NCBI GenBank assembly: GCA_964472015.1
Contig: CAYYIP010000008.1
Location: forward strand, 1 to 64,000
Direction of reading: 5' to 3'
DNA: 64,000 bases
Source: JAAYTD01 sp964472015
GTDB lineage: Bacteria; Bacteroidota; Ignavibacteria; Kapaibacteriales; UBA2268
Made by a program: the position numbers and the translations under genes. The stretch's first letter is position 1, and each line of letters starts with the position of its first letter. Positions 56,491 through 64,000 of the stretch are shown here, in pieces. The notes under the pieces were generated by a model. The model had not been told where the DNA came from. It made no database searches and saw nothing but the letters and a program-made list of their open reading frames with translations.

Positions 56491-57249
56491 ATGAAAAATA
56501 TAATTATATCTAATAATAAATTATTAGAACCACTTTATAATAATTTAAATAAGAAAGAATTTAATATAGAAATATTATCAGAATTAAAATGTATACAAGA
56601 AATAAAAAATAATAATTTTGAGTTAGCATTAATTTCTCCTCTAGTCTATACATCTGTTTTAGGAATTAACGATTTCAGGATTATACCAGCTAACATGCTT
56701 ATTTTAGAAGATTATACAAATTCATTAACGATTAATATAAAACAAAACCGACAATTTTTACAAAAAATATATTTCTCAGAAATCAATGAGTTTATGATAA
56801 TTGCTACTAAATTAGTGCTATTAGAAAGATTTAATATTTCACCTGAACTAACGATTAATATTGAAGAAGCAGATATTATTGTAAACAATGAAAAAGACAT
56901 TATAACAGATTGTTTTGACATTGATTTAACAGAAGATTGGTATGATACATTTGAAGTTCCTTTGGTTACTGGTTTTTGGATTGTAAATAACGAAAATACC
57001 GAAGTTATTAAAGACGCTATAAAATTAGTAAATAATTTTTCTAATATATTACAAAAAGAAGAAGTTATAACAAAAGATTATAATGAAACGTATTTACGTA
57101 TTGGAAAGAAATATTGGACTTGGAATGATAATTTTAGACAATATTTTGAAAAAATTTTTGATATATTATATTATAATAGTTATTCTGAACATATTGCTGA
57201 TGTAAAATTATTAAATGAAACCTATTCAAATTTTAATGAAATTATTTAA
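56491..57249 (+). CDS. MqnA-like protein (possible chorismate dehydratase of the futalosine pathway)
   Basis: A 252-residue protein with the two-lobed periplasmic-binding-protein fold of MqnA/MqnD enzymes. Matching features are ELALISPLVYTSV (family usually DVALVPSIEY), an acidic EADIIVNNEKDI block (family xADAALVIGD) and DLTEDWYDTFEVPLVTGFWIV, which follows the family pattern DLGxxWxxxTGLPFVFAVW. MqnA turns chorismate into enolpyruvyl-benzoate, the first step of futalosine-type menaquinone synthesis. Many consensus positions differ, so activity is uncertain. The 8-base spacing to the polyprenyl synthase supports the quinone link. Confidence 0.55.
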   Translation: MKNIIISNNKLLEPLYNNLNKKEFNIEILSELKCIQEIKNNNFELALISPLVYTSVLGINDFRIIPANMLILEDYTNSLTINIKQNRQFLQKIYFSEINEFMIIATKLVLLERFNISPELTINIEEADIIVNNEKDIITDCFDIDLTEDWYDTFEVPLVTGFWIVNNENTEVIKDAIKLVNNFSNILQKEEVITKDYNETYLRIGKKYWTWNDNFRQYFEKIFDILYYNSYSEHIADVKLLNETYSNFNEII

Positions 57250-57326
57250 ATATTTATTTTTTATTTAATTAATTTTGTATATATCTAAATTTTAATATTA
57301 AATTAAAAATATGTAATTAAAAAATT

Positions 57327-57668
57327 ATGAAAGAATTAGAAACTTTTCCTAATCCATCTCCTAATAGAAAATATGTAATAACGCATATTAATTCAGAATT
57401 TACTTCTGTATGTCCTATTACAGGATTACCAGATTTTGGTATAATTACTCTTCGTTATGTACCTAATGAAGTATGTCTTGAATTAAAATCTTTAAAATAT
57501 TATTTTTTAGAATTTCGTAATCAGGGTATTTTTTATGAGGATTTGACAAATAAGATTTTAGATGACTTAGTTGCAGTATGTGATCCATTAGAAATGGAAA
57601 TAATAAGTGAATGGAAGACTAGAGGTGGAATAAATTCTATAATTAGAGCCAGACATATTAAAAATTAA
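57327..57668 (+). CDS. queF: NADPH-dependent 7-cyano-7-deazaguanine (preQ0) reductase
   Basis: A 113-residue short, T-fold type QueF that reduces preQ0 to preQ1 for tRNA queuosine. Catalytic Cys29 and Asp36 are in SVCPITGLPDFGI. The substrate-binding VCLELKSLKYYFLEFRNQGIFYE is standard. It lies 14 bases before queD, giving a two-gene queuosine unit. No preQ1 riboswitch is recognised in the 77-base gap before it. Confidence 0.95.
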   Translation: MKELETFPNPSPNRKYVITHINSEFTSVCPITGLPDFGIITLRYVPNEVCLELKSLKYYFLEFRNQGIFYEDLTNKILDDLVAVCDPLEMEIISEWKTRGGINSIIRARHIKN

Positions 57669-57682
57669 ACAATTTAAATTAT

Positions 57683-58099
57683 ATGAAAATAGCAAAAGAT
57701 TTCTATTGGGAAATGGGTCATAGGCTCTATAAATATAAAGGATTATGTAAAAATTTGCATGGTCATTCTTACAAAATGCGTGTTGAATTAGAAGGTACAT
57801 TAAATGAAAAACAAATGTTAATGGATTATTTTGATTTGTCTGTTATTGTACAGAAAATTATACAACCATTGAATCATGCTTTTTTATGTGAAGAAGATGA
57901 TGAGATTGTAAAAGAATTTTTACTAAAGAATAATTTCAAGTCTGTAATTGTTCCTTTTATTTCTACAGCTGAAAATATAGCTTCTTATCTTCTTAATCTA
58001 TTAAAAGAACAATTGAAAATTTATAATAATATAGAAAAAATTACTGTTAGACTTTATGAAACTGATGATGTATATGCAGAAGTCAGTTGTGTGCTATAA
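57683..58099 (+). CDS. queD: 6-carboxy-5,6,7,8-tetrahydropterin synthase
   Basis: A 138-residue QueD of the PTPS fold that converts dihydroneopterin triphosphate into the queuosine precursor. The zinc ligands are His13 (MGHRL), His26 and His28 (LHGHSY), and catalytic Cys22 is in GLCKNLHGH. MLMDYFDLSVIVQ and LNHAFL are further family blocks. The usual FSAAHRL appears as YWEMGHRL, a mild change. It follows queF by 14 bases. Confidence 0.94.
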   Translation: MKIAKDFYWEMGHRLYKYKGLCKNLHGHSYKMRVELEGTLNEKQMLMDYFDLSVIVQKIIQPLNHAFLCEEDDEIVKEFLLKNNFKSVIVPFISTAENIASYLLNLLKEQLKIYNNIEKITVRLYETDDVYAEVSCVL

Positions 58100-58199
58100 A
58101 ATATTATGTATATTATATATATAACAAAAATATATGTAATTTTATTTTAATTATATATTTTTGTTTTATTTTTTAACTTATTTAGGACAAAATAAAATT

Positions 58200-59075
58200 A
58201 TGATGAAAAGTATGACGGGTTTCAGCAAAGTTGAAACTTCCAGTAATGGTATAAAACTTATAGTTGAAATCAGAAGTTTAAATGGAAAAGGGTTCGATAT
58301 TAATTTTAGAATGCCACGCCAATTATCTTATAAAGAAATGGAATTACGAGATTTTTTTAGATCTCATATTTCAAGAGGTACATTGTCTGTTTATATTAGT
58401 ATTGAAGACGATAATACTGAACAAAAATTTGCTATAAATGAAGATATTGCAGAACAATGTTACAATGAATTAAATAATTTAAAGAAAAAATTTAGGTTTA
58501 GAGACGCTATAAATCTCAACCATTTACTAACTTTTAGTTCTATTATTTCTCAAAATGATACTATTGTAGATGAAGAAGTTATAATGGGATTATTAAAGAA
58601 AAATTTAAAAGAGAGCTTGAATAAACTTGAAGATATGAAATTACGTGAAGGGAAAAATATAGCAAAAGATATCATACAACGTATGAAAAAAATTCAAGAT
58701 ATTGTTATAAAAATTCAAGATATCTCGCAAAATCGTATTCCTCAAGAACGTGAAAAATTAAGGAATAAAATAGCTCAATTATTTGAAAGTGATGAAATAG
58801 ATGAACATAGACTTCAGATGGAAATTGTTTTACTAGCAGATAAATTGGATGTTTCAGAAGAATGCGTAAGATTAGCTTCACATTTTAAATTTTTCTTTGA
58901 AGCTATAAAAGGTAAAGAGCCTGCAGGAAGGAAAATTAATTTCTTGTTACAAGAATTTAATCGTGAAATTAATACTATAGGATCTAAAGCTAATGATGCA
59001 ATGATTTCTCAATACGTAGTTAATGCAAAAGAAGAACTTGAAAGAATAAGGGAACAGATACAAAATATAGAATAA
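58200..59075 (+). CDS. yicC: YicC-family protein (endoribonuclease-like)
   Basis: A protein of about 291 residues from this start. YicC proteins start with an MxSMTGFG-type motif, here MMKSMTGFSKVE. The family blocks EIRSLNGKGFDINFRMPRQL and the C-terminal end DVSEECVRLASHFKFF, GRKINFLLQEFNREINTIGSKA are complete. I chose the ATG at 58200, since the longer frame starting at a TTG (58161) adds 13 residues absent from the family. YicC proteins are reported to act as RNases affecting small-RNA turnover; the biological target here is unknown. Confidence 0.95.
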   Translation: MMKSMTGFSKVETSSNGIKLIVEIRSLNGKGFDINFRMPRQLSYKEMELRDFFRSHISRGTLSVYISIEDDNTEQKFAINEDIAEQCYNELNNLKKKFRFRDAINLNHLLTFSSIISQNDTIVDEEVIMGLLKKNLKESLNKLEDMKLREGKNIAKDIIQRMKKIQDIVIKIQDISQNRIPQEREKLRNKIAQLFESDEIDEHRLQMEIVLLADKLDVSEECVRLASHFKFFFEAIKGKEPAGRKINFLLQEFNREINTIGSKANDAMISQYVVNAKEELERIREQIQNIE

Positions 59076-59117
59076 CTTTATTATTATCTTATCTTATTAT
59101 TCATTATATATATAACC

Positions 59118-59155
<38 letters not shown>

Positions 59156-59160
59156 CTTAT

Positions 59161-59195
59161 AAAAAAATAGTTATTGACGCAATAACTATTTTTTT
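59161..59195. terminator. Bidirectional terminator between yicC and HMG-CoA lyase gene
   Basis: A 16-bp stem AAAAAAATAGTTATTG / CAATAACTATTTTTTT with a three-base loop ACG, between convergent genes. Confidence 0.88.
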
Positions 59196-59239
59196 ATACT
59201 TTAAATTTTTATTATAAATTATATTACTAAAATATTATA

Positions 59240-60160
59240 TTATTCACTACATTTTGTATTATTTATAGTTTTATAAAGATATCCTGGTAATTGTCGTTCA
59301 AAAAACTTTTCTGCTAATAAGACTGTTTCTAATATTTTATTACAATCTATATCTTTTCTAATATTTTGACGTTGTAAATAATATACAAAATCTTCTGTAC
59401 AAACATTTCCTGCTGCTACTTTTGTAAATGGACATCCGCCCATTCCACCAAAGGCAGTTTCAAAACTTGTTACTCCACATTGTATAGCAGTATAACAATT
59501 AGCCATTCCCAGTCCATATGTATTATGAAAATGACAGGTTAAAGATATTTCAGGGGCCATTTTTTTTATTGTTGTAAACATTTCATAAACTTGTTCGGGA
59601 TATGCATGGCCAGCAGTATCTGCAAGGCTAATTTGTTTTATTCCGGCATTTAAATATTGTTCAATTATAGAATAAACTGTTTTATATGGAATTTGTCCTT
59701 CAAATCCACATCCAAAAGCAGATTGAACAGACACTTGAACTGGAATATTTGTTTTTATAACTTCCTTTGCCATTTCAATTATACGTATTAGAGCTTCTTC
59801 TGTTGACATACCCGTATTTTTACGACTATGAGTATTACTAGCGGATACTCCCATAGCAAACATTTCTGCTCCAACATTCATCCCCCGCTCCATACCTTTT
59901 TCATTAAGAACAAGACATGAAAGTAAAGTTTTACGTTCTATATTTTTATTATTTTTAAAATATTTAAAAAGTTCATCTGTTGTTGCCATTTGTGGAACTT
60001 TAACAGGATGTACAAAAGAACCTAATTGAATTATATCAACATTTGCTTCAATAAGTTTTTTGCACCATTCAATTTTTAATTCTAATGGTACTATTTTTTT
60101 TTCAGGTTGCAAACCATCTCGCATACCTACTTCATGAATAATTATATTGCTATTTTTCAT
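59240..60160 (-). CDS. Hydroxymethylglutaryl-CoA lyase family protein
   Basis: A 306-residue TIM-barrel lyase of the HMGL-like group. Features: EVGMRDGLQPEKKIVPLE at the N-terminus with the catalytic metal Asp, then CHFHNTYGLGMAN (metal-binding His pair) and FGGMGGCPFTKVAAGN, which contains the Cys used by HMG-CoA lyases. Such enzymes split HMG-CoA into acetyl-CoA and acetoacetate, in leucine or fatty-acid breakdown. Related carbon-carbon lyases acting on other acyl-CoAs cannot be excluded. It lies seven bases after gmhA, an unrelated partner. Confidence 0.9.
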   Translation of the reverse strand: MKNSNIIIHEVGMRDGLQPEKKIVPLELKIEWCKKLIEANVDIIQLGSFVHPVKVPQMATTDELFKYFKNNKNIERKTLLSCLVLNEKGMERGMNVGAEMFAMGVSASNTHSRKNTGMSTEEALIRIIEMAKEVIKTNIPVQVSVQSAFGCGFEGQIPYKTVYSIIEQYLNAGIKQISLADTAGHAYPEQVYEMFTTIKKMAPEISLTCHFHNTYGLGMANCYTAIQCGVTSFETAFGGMGGCPFTKVAAGNVCTEDFVYYLQRQNIRKDIDCNKILETVLLAEKFFERQLPGYLYKTINNTKCSE

Positions 60161-60167
60161 AATTGAT

Positions 60168-60761
60168 TTAATTTTTAAATAGTTCTGGGAATAATATTCT
60201 TTCTATTAAATCACATAAAATATGTTCAATTAGTAAATGAGATTCTTGTATTCTTGCAGTTTCAATAGAATTTACAATTATAGATAAGTCACATAAACTT
60301 GATAAAATACCACCATTACATCCAAGTAAACCAATACATTTAATATGTTTTTCCCTTGCAACTTTGACAGCATTAATAACATTTTTAGAATTACCACTTG
60401 TAGATATTGCTAATAGTACATCGCCTTTATTTCCTAACCCCATAATTTGTTGAGAAAAGATATTATCAAATCCCAAGTCATTCCCTCCTGCTGTTAAAAT
60501 AGAAGTATCAGTTGTAAGTGCAATAGCTGGTAAGGAGTTACGTTTTATAGAACTTCTAAATCTTACAACTAATTCTGCAGCTATATGTTGGCAATCAGCA
60601 GCGCTCCCACCATTACCACATAATAATATTTTATTATTATTTTTTAAAGCTTCTACTAATATAACAGCTGCACTATATATATCATTTATATTTAATGTTT
60701 TTTTGACTTCTATGCTTTGGTCTATTTGATGTTTTATTATATTATTAAGATTATTAAGCAT
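60168..60761 (-). CDS. gmhA: Sedoheptulose-7-phosphate isomerase
   Basis: A 197-residue SIS-domain isomerase that makes D-glycero-D-manno-heptose-7-phosphate, the first step of ADP-heptose synthesis for LPS core. Key parts: LLCGNGGSAADCQHIAAELVVRF near residues 41-63, SIKRNSLPAIALTTDTSILTAGGND and AISTSGNSKNVINAV. The length is typical. The heptosyltransferase at 48976 is its likely downstream user. It shares a transcript with the HMG-CoA lyase gene. Confidence 0.95.
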   Translation of the reverse strand: MLNNLNNIIKHQIDQSIEVKKTLNINDIYSAAVILVEALKNNNKILLCGNGGSAADCQHIAAELVVRFRSSIKRNSLPAIALTTDTSILTAGGNDLGFDNIFSQQIMGLGNKGDVLLAISTSGNSKNVINAVKVAREKHIKCIGLLGCNGGILSSLCDLSIIVNSIETARIQESHLLIEHILCDLIERILFPELFKN

Positions 60762-60871
60762 TTTTATATTTAAGAATTTATTATTTATAATTATGTTTTA
60801 TTTACTAAAATTAAAATATTAAATATTTGTATTATTTATAAATAAATTAATTTATTTCTTTTGTTTTTCTT

Positions 60872-60899
60872 TTGTAATAGTTAAATTTGTAAGATATAC
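60872..60899 (+). promoter_or_regulatory. Promoter candidate for the UPF0104 gene
   Basis: TTG at 60872-60874 and TAAATTTG at 60892-60899 with a 17-base spacing, 95 bases before the start codon. Confidence 0.5.
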
Positions 60900-60993
60900 A
60901 GATAAGCAAAATAGTATAAAATAAAAATTAAAAAGTTATTTTTATATTGTTTTATATAATTCAATTACAAATATAACAATATCAAATTAAATT

Positions 60994-62016
60994 ATGAAAG
61001 GAAAAATTAAAGAAATAATTAAATATATCATTATTATAATAATATTAGTTCTTAGTTTATATTTTGTACTTGATGATATAGATTTAGCTAATTTTATAAA
61101 TATTTTATTAAATGTACGTTGGGAATGGTGTGTATTATCTATACCTGTTGCTTTATTATCTCATTGGGTAAGAGCTATCAGATGGAAAATTTTTCTAAAA
61201 CCTTTTTTTAAAGCTAAATCTAATTTAAATTTATTTTCTGCCGTTATGGTCGGTTATATAATTAATAATATAATTCCAAGGGGTGGTGAATTTGTTAGAC
61301 CATTTGTGTATGCACGAAGAGAAAAAATTTCAAAATCTGCAGTATTTGCAACTATATTAACTGAACGTATAATAGATGTAATATTTCTTATGTTAATGTT
61401 TGTTGTTGCTTTTATTGCAAGTCGAGATATTATATTACAGGCATTTCCTTGGATATCTGCTTCATCTATGACCTATTTGTTAGTATTTATATTATTATCT
61501 ATATTATTTTTGGTATTAATTTTATCTACTAATGTATTTGATAAGATGCTAGATATTTTAGTAAAACCTATAATTCCTAATAAATATGAACGATTAAAGA
61601 ATATATTTTTATCTTTTCGTAAAGGTTTTGAAATGATGAAAGATCCGTCTGAATACTTTTCAACTTTTATGTATTCTTTATTGATTTGGGCATTGTATGC
61701 CTTACCAATGTATTTAATGTTTTTTTCTTTTGATTTTCAAGATAGTTTACACTTAGGAATTGTTGATGCAGGATTACTTATAGTAGTTTCAGGAGTAGGT
61801 ACAAGTATAGCCCCTACACCAGGTGCTATTGGAGTTTATCATTGGATTATTGTTAGTGCATTAACTCATTTATATCCAAGTATATCGCAAGAAGAAACTC
61901 TTGCATATGCAACTCTAACTCATGGAGTAAATCTTATAATTCAAGTAATAGTTGGCGCAATATTTTTAATACGTGAAGATATTAATAAAATTCCAACTAA
62001 AGAAGAATTTGAATAA
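60994..62016 (+). CDS. Lysylphosphatidylglycerol-synthase-like/UPF0104 membrane protein
   Basis: A 340-residue protein with about eight transmembrane helices. It matches the flippase-like UPF0104/AglD2 group: WVRAIRWKIFLKPF, the VGYIINNIIPRGGEFVRPFVYARR block near residues 87-109, and SGVGTSIAPTPGAIGVYHW near 266-284. Family members are the membrane part of lysyl-PG synthases or act on polyprenyl-linked sugars. There is no catalytic aminoacyltransferase domain, so function stays open. It is alone and convergent with zupT. Confidence 0.85.
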   Translation: MKGKIKEIIKYIIIIIILVLSLYFVLDDIDLANFINILLNVRWEWCVLSIPVALLSHWVRAIRWKIFLKPFFKAKSNLNLFSAVMVGYIINNIIPRGGEFVRPFVYARREKISKSAVFATILTERIIDVIFLMLMFVVAFIASRDIILQAFPWISASSMTYLLVFILLSILFLVLILSTNVFDKMLDILVKPIIPNKYERLKNIFLSFRKGFEMMKDPSEYFSTFMYSLLIWALYALPMYLMFFSFDFQDSLHLGIVDAGLLIVVSGVGTSIAPTPGAIGVYHWIIVSALTHLYPSISQEETLAYATLTHGVNLIIQVIVGAIFLIREDINKIPTKEEFE

Positions 62017-62114
62017 TAAAAAGAATTTATTAATAAAAAAAATTACAATTATATATTTAATAAAAATTGGTACATAATATATTAATTAAAATATATTAAG
62101 TTAATGAAAGTATT

Positions 62115-62915
62115 TTAAGCTAATATTATTAAACTTGATGCTATAATTAACATTCCAATTAATAAACCATATATTGATAGATGATGTTCGCCATATTCTC
62201 TTGCTGCTGGTAATAACTCATCAAGAGAAATAAATATCATAATTCCTGCTACAAATGCAAGAATACCACCAAGTAAAGTTTGTGACATAAAGGGGGATAA
62301 TATAAAATATGCTAACAAAGCTCCTATTGGTTCAGCAATACCAGATAATAAAGAGTATAAAAAAGCTTTTAATTTATTTCCAGTAGCTTGATATACAGGA
62401 ATAGCAACCGCAGTTCCTTCTGGAATATTATGGATTGCAATAGCAATAGCAATTGCAACCCCTAATTTAGGAGCTTCAGAAGCGGCTACAAATGTTGCAA
62501 TTCCTTCGGGAAAATTATGTATTCCTATTGCTAATGCTGCTATTATACCAATGCGCATTAATTTTTTATTACTTACTTCTTTATTTATGTCCTCTACTAC
62601 TTTTATTTCATGCGGATTTTCTGCCGAAGGTACTAATTTATCTATAATTCCTATAAATATCATCCCTATAAAAAAAGCTATATTTGTAAATAACATACCA
62701 CTATTAATTCCAAATTCACTTATAAAAATCTGTTGAGATTGCATAAATAATTCTACAAAAGAAACATATATCATAACGCCTGCAGATAAACCTAAAGAAA
62801 AAGATAAGATTTTTTTATTTGTACGATTTGTAAAAAAAACGATAATACTACCTATGCAAGTAGATAATCCTGCAAACAACGTTAATAATAAAGGAATGAG
62901 AATATCTTTTTCCAT
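62115..62915 (-). CDS. zupT: ZIP-family metal transporter ZupT
   Basis: A 266-residue inner-membrane importer of zinc and probably other divalent metals. Two metal-site helices carry the ZIP motifs HNFPEGIATF (near residue 133) and HNIPEGTAVAIP (near 162), matching bacterial ZupT. Eight membrane helices are visible. The loop between helices 3 and 4 is charged (SAENPHEIKVVEDINKEVSNKK) instead of His-rich. No zinc-regulator site is recognised upstream. Confidence 0.95.
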   Translation of the reverse strand: MEKDILIPLLLTLFAGLSTCIGSIIVFFTNRTNKKILSFSLGLSAGVMIYVSFVELFMQSQQIFISEFGINSGMLFTNIAFFIGMIFIGIIDKLVPSAENPHEIKVVEDINKEVSNKKLMRIGIIAALAIGIHNFPEGIATFVAASEAPKLGVAIAIAIAIHNIPEGTAVAIPVYQATGNKLKAFLYSLLSGIAEPIGALLAYFILSPFMSQTLLGGILAFVAGIMIFISLDELLPAAREYGEHHLSIYGLLIGMLIIASSLIILA

Positions 62916-63090
62916 ACTTTAGATATTAATTAAAAGTTGTAAAAAATTATAAAATTAAACAAAACTAATTAAAATTAAATAAGCAATAATAATAAAATAA
63001 TATTTTTTTTGTATATTGTATATTTATAAATGTAATAAAGATATAATTATTAACAATTATATATTTAATTAAAAAATTATTAAATTATTT

Positions 63091-63711
63091 GTGAAATTTT
63101 CTTTTAGTTTATTATTAATATTTTTTTGTTATAGTTTAAATACGTATTCATTACAAACAAATTTTAATATTATAGATTCGTTAGTTACTATAAATATAAA
63201 AAACATATATGAAAAATGTATAGATAATGGAATTGATACTATATTATATACAATTAATTCTAATGGAAATAGTTCTAATAGTTCTTTATTTTTAGAAAAA
63301 AAATTACTTACTTATAAAAAAAACTATACACTTATAAATTCCGATATTATAGTAAATAAACAAATAAATAAATACATAAAAATAAAAATAAATAACGAAA
63401 ATATTTCTGTTACTTTTAACAAAATAGAAAATAATAAGAATTTATTAATAAGAAAATGTATAAATAATATAAATGTAATAAAAAACGACTATAATGGAAT
63501 TAGTGAAAATTTTGATTTTAATTTAAATTATATAGATACTGTAAATTTTAGTGATATAAATATTATAAATAGTTCTAACATAGATTTTGCTACTGCCACA
63601 GTACCTCTTAGATCAGAATCATTTTTCAAACGTATACTAGAACCTACTTTAGTAATACTGACTACTGCAATTACTATTTTTTTGTTTTTTTCAGTACGTT
63701 CTAATAAATAA
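63091..63711 (+). CDS. Hypothetical exported protein with C-terminal membrane anchor
   Basis: A 206-residue protein I do not recognise. It starts with GTG. The signal peptide is about residues 1-20 (FSFSLLLIFFCYSLNTYSLQ). The middle is rich in Asn, Ile and Lys with predicted beta strands and no conserved motif. One transmembrane helix near residues 183-201 (TLVILTTAITIFLFF) is followed by a short basic tail (SVRSNK), so the bulk faces the periplasm. It ends 39 bases before holB and may share its transcript. Confidence 0.65.
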   Translation: MKFSFSLLLIFFCYSLNTYSLQTNFNIIDSLVTINIKNIYEKCIDNGIDTILYTINSNGNSSNSSLFLEKKLLTYKKNYTLINSDIIVNKQINKYIKIKINNENISVTFNKIENNKNLLIRKCINNINVIKNDYNGISENFDFNLNYIDTVNFSDINIINSSNIDFATATVPLRSESFFKRILEPTLVILTTAITIFLFFSVRSNK

Positions 63712-63750
63712 TATAAATAGTTGTTAAATCAATAATAGTACTAAAATATA

Positions 63751-64000
63751 ATGTCTTGGGATAACTTAATAGGATTAGAAAGAGAAAAATATATATTTCA
63801 AAAAATTATTTTAGAAAATAAACTTGCATCTGCTTATTGTTTTTTAGGATTAGAAGGAATAGGCAAAGATGGTTTTGCATTAGAAATAGCTAAAACTGTA
63901 AATTGTAAGTCCCCTATAATTTCTGTCGATACAATTTCTGCTTGTAATAAGTGCAATAGTTGTGAATTAGCAAATAATATGATGCATCCAAATATACAAT
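63751..64000 (+). CDS. holB: DNA polymerase III delta' subunit, partial
   Basis: The first 83 codons of a gene cut by the window edge. It starts MSWDNLIGLEREK and has the Walker A-like loop GLEGIGKDG (residues 33-41) and a zinc-type cluster ACNKCNSCELANNMMHPNI, the usual C..C..C.....HP pattern of the clamp-loader delta' subunit. The clamp loader places the sliding clamp on DNA during replication. A DnaX subunit is the main alternative, but the opening and Cys pattern suit HolB. Confidence 0.85.
   Translation, partial: MSWDNLIGLEREKYIFQKIILENKLASAYCFLGLEGIGKDGFALEIAKTVNCKSPIISVDTISACNKCNSCELANNMMHPNIQ

Noticed and set aside
57250..57326. preQ1 riboswitch ahead of queF
   Set aside because: The gap is short and A/T-rich, with no G+C stem or the conserved pseudoknot elements.
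58161..58199. Longer start (TTG) for yicC
   Set aside because: The extra 13 residues are not part of the family, whose proteins begin at MxSMTGF; the ATG at 58200 fits.

Overview
The window is very AT-rich DNA, by eye about one quarter G+C. It is densely coded in short operons on both strands and looks like the chromosome of a Gram-negative bacterium of the Bacteroidota / Chlorobi-Ignavibacteria (FCB) group. Four things support this. (1) At least four secreted proteins end in a type IX secretion (T9SS)-like C-terminal sorting domain. (2) Families frequent in that group are present: DUF4292 lipoprotein, GWxTD protein, Omp28-like protein, TonB-dependent receptor. (3) Several upstream regions carry the Bacteroidota promoter -7 element TAnnTTTG, in the best case with TTG at a 19-base spacing. 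(4) Most starts lack a clear Shine-Dalgarno. LPS inner-core genes (gmhA, a GT9 heptosyltransferase, a WaaE-like GT2), periplasmic murein enzymes and lipoproteins show a diderm envelope. HydE points to an [FeFe]-hydrogenase and so to anaerobic or fermentative metabolism. nuoAB plus a polyprenyl synthase / MqnA-like pair point to a quinone-linked respiratory chain. I cannot assign genus or species.

Layout. 1-1.75 kb: a nitroreductase-like gene and a small HEAT-like gene whose base composition differs from the rest, possibly acquired. 1.85-5.9 kb: Omp28-like T9SS cargo and a TPR lipoprotein. 5.9-13.9 kb: a long minus-strand run from gatB through rluD, two SlyD-type FKBPs, an epimerase, hydE, an alpha/beta hydrolase and a lipoprotein, followed by ssb with its own promoter and terminator. 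14-17.7 kb: DUF4292 lipoprotein, MltD-like transglycosylase with four LysM modules, tRNA-Pro and a terminator. 17.8-25.7 kb: a lone sugar-type ABC permease, leuS, nuoAB, lepB, cmk and a GWxTD protein. 25.9-28.6 kb: rRNA/tRNA methyltransferase, plsY, ribD. 28.7-31.8 kb: TonB receptor and a glycosyltransferase. 31.9-39.2 kb: very large secreted subtilase, pdxA, lepA. 39.3-46.8 kb: DUF1573 protein, large ASH/cohesin-like T9SS cargo, FtsB-like protein, lysS, metG. 46.9-51.7 kb: pfkA, MltB-like transglycosylase, heptosyltransferase and PBP4 as one envelope/glycolysis operon. 51.9-59.1 kb: AcuI-like oxidoreductase, second secreted subtilase, polyprenyl synthase, MqnA-like protein, queF-queD, yicC. 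59.2-64 kb: HMG-CoA-lyase family enzyme, gmhA, UPF0104 membrane protein, ZIP transporter, an unknown membrane-anchored protein and the start of holB.

Most of the window is ordinary housekeeping. I found no CRISPR array, phage, insertion sequence, riboswitch or obvious new system. The more interesting points are the secreted proteins with T9SS-like tails (one with an in-frame AT microsatellite near its start), a SlyD paralogue with altered active-site positions, an RluD with an acidic low-complexity insertion, isolated partial systems (hydE, nuoAB, one ABC permease), and the compositionally different left end.
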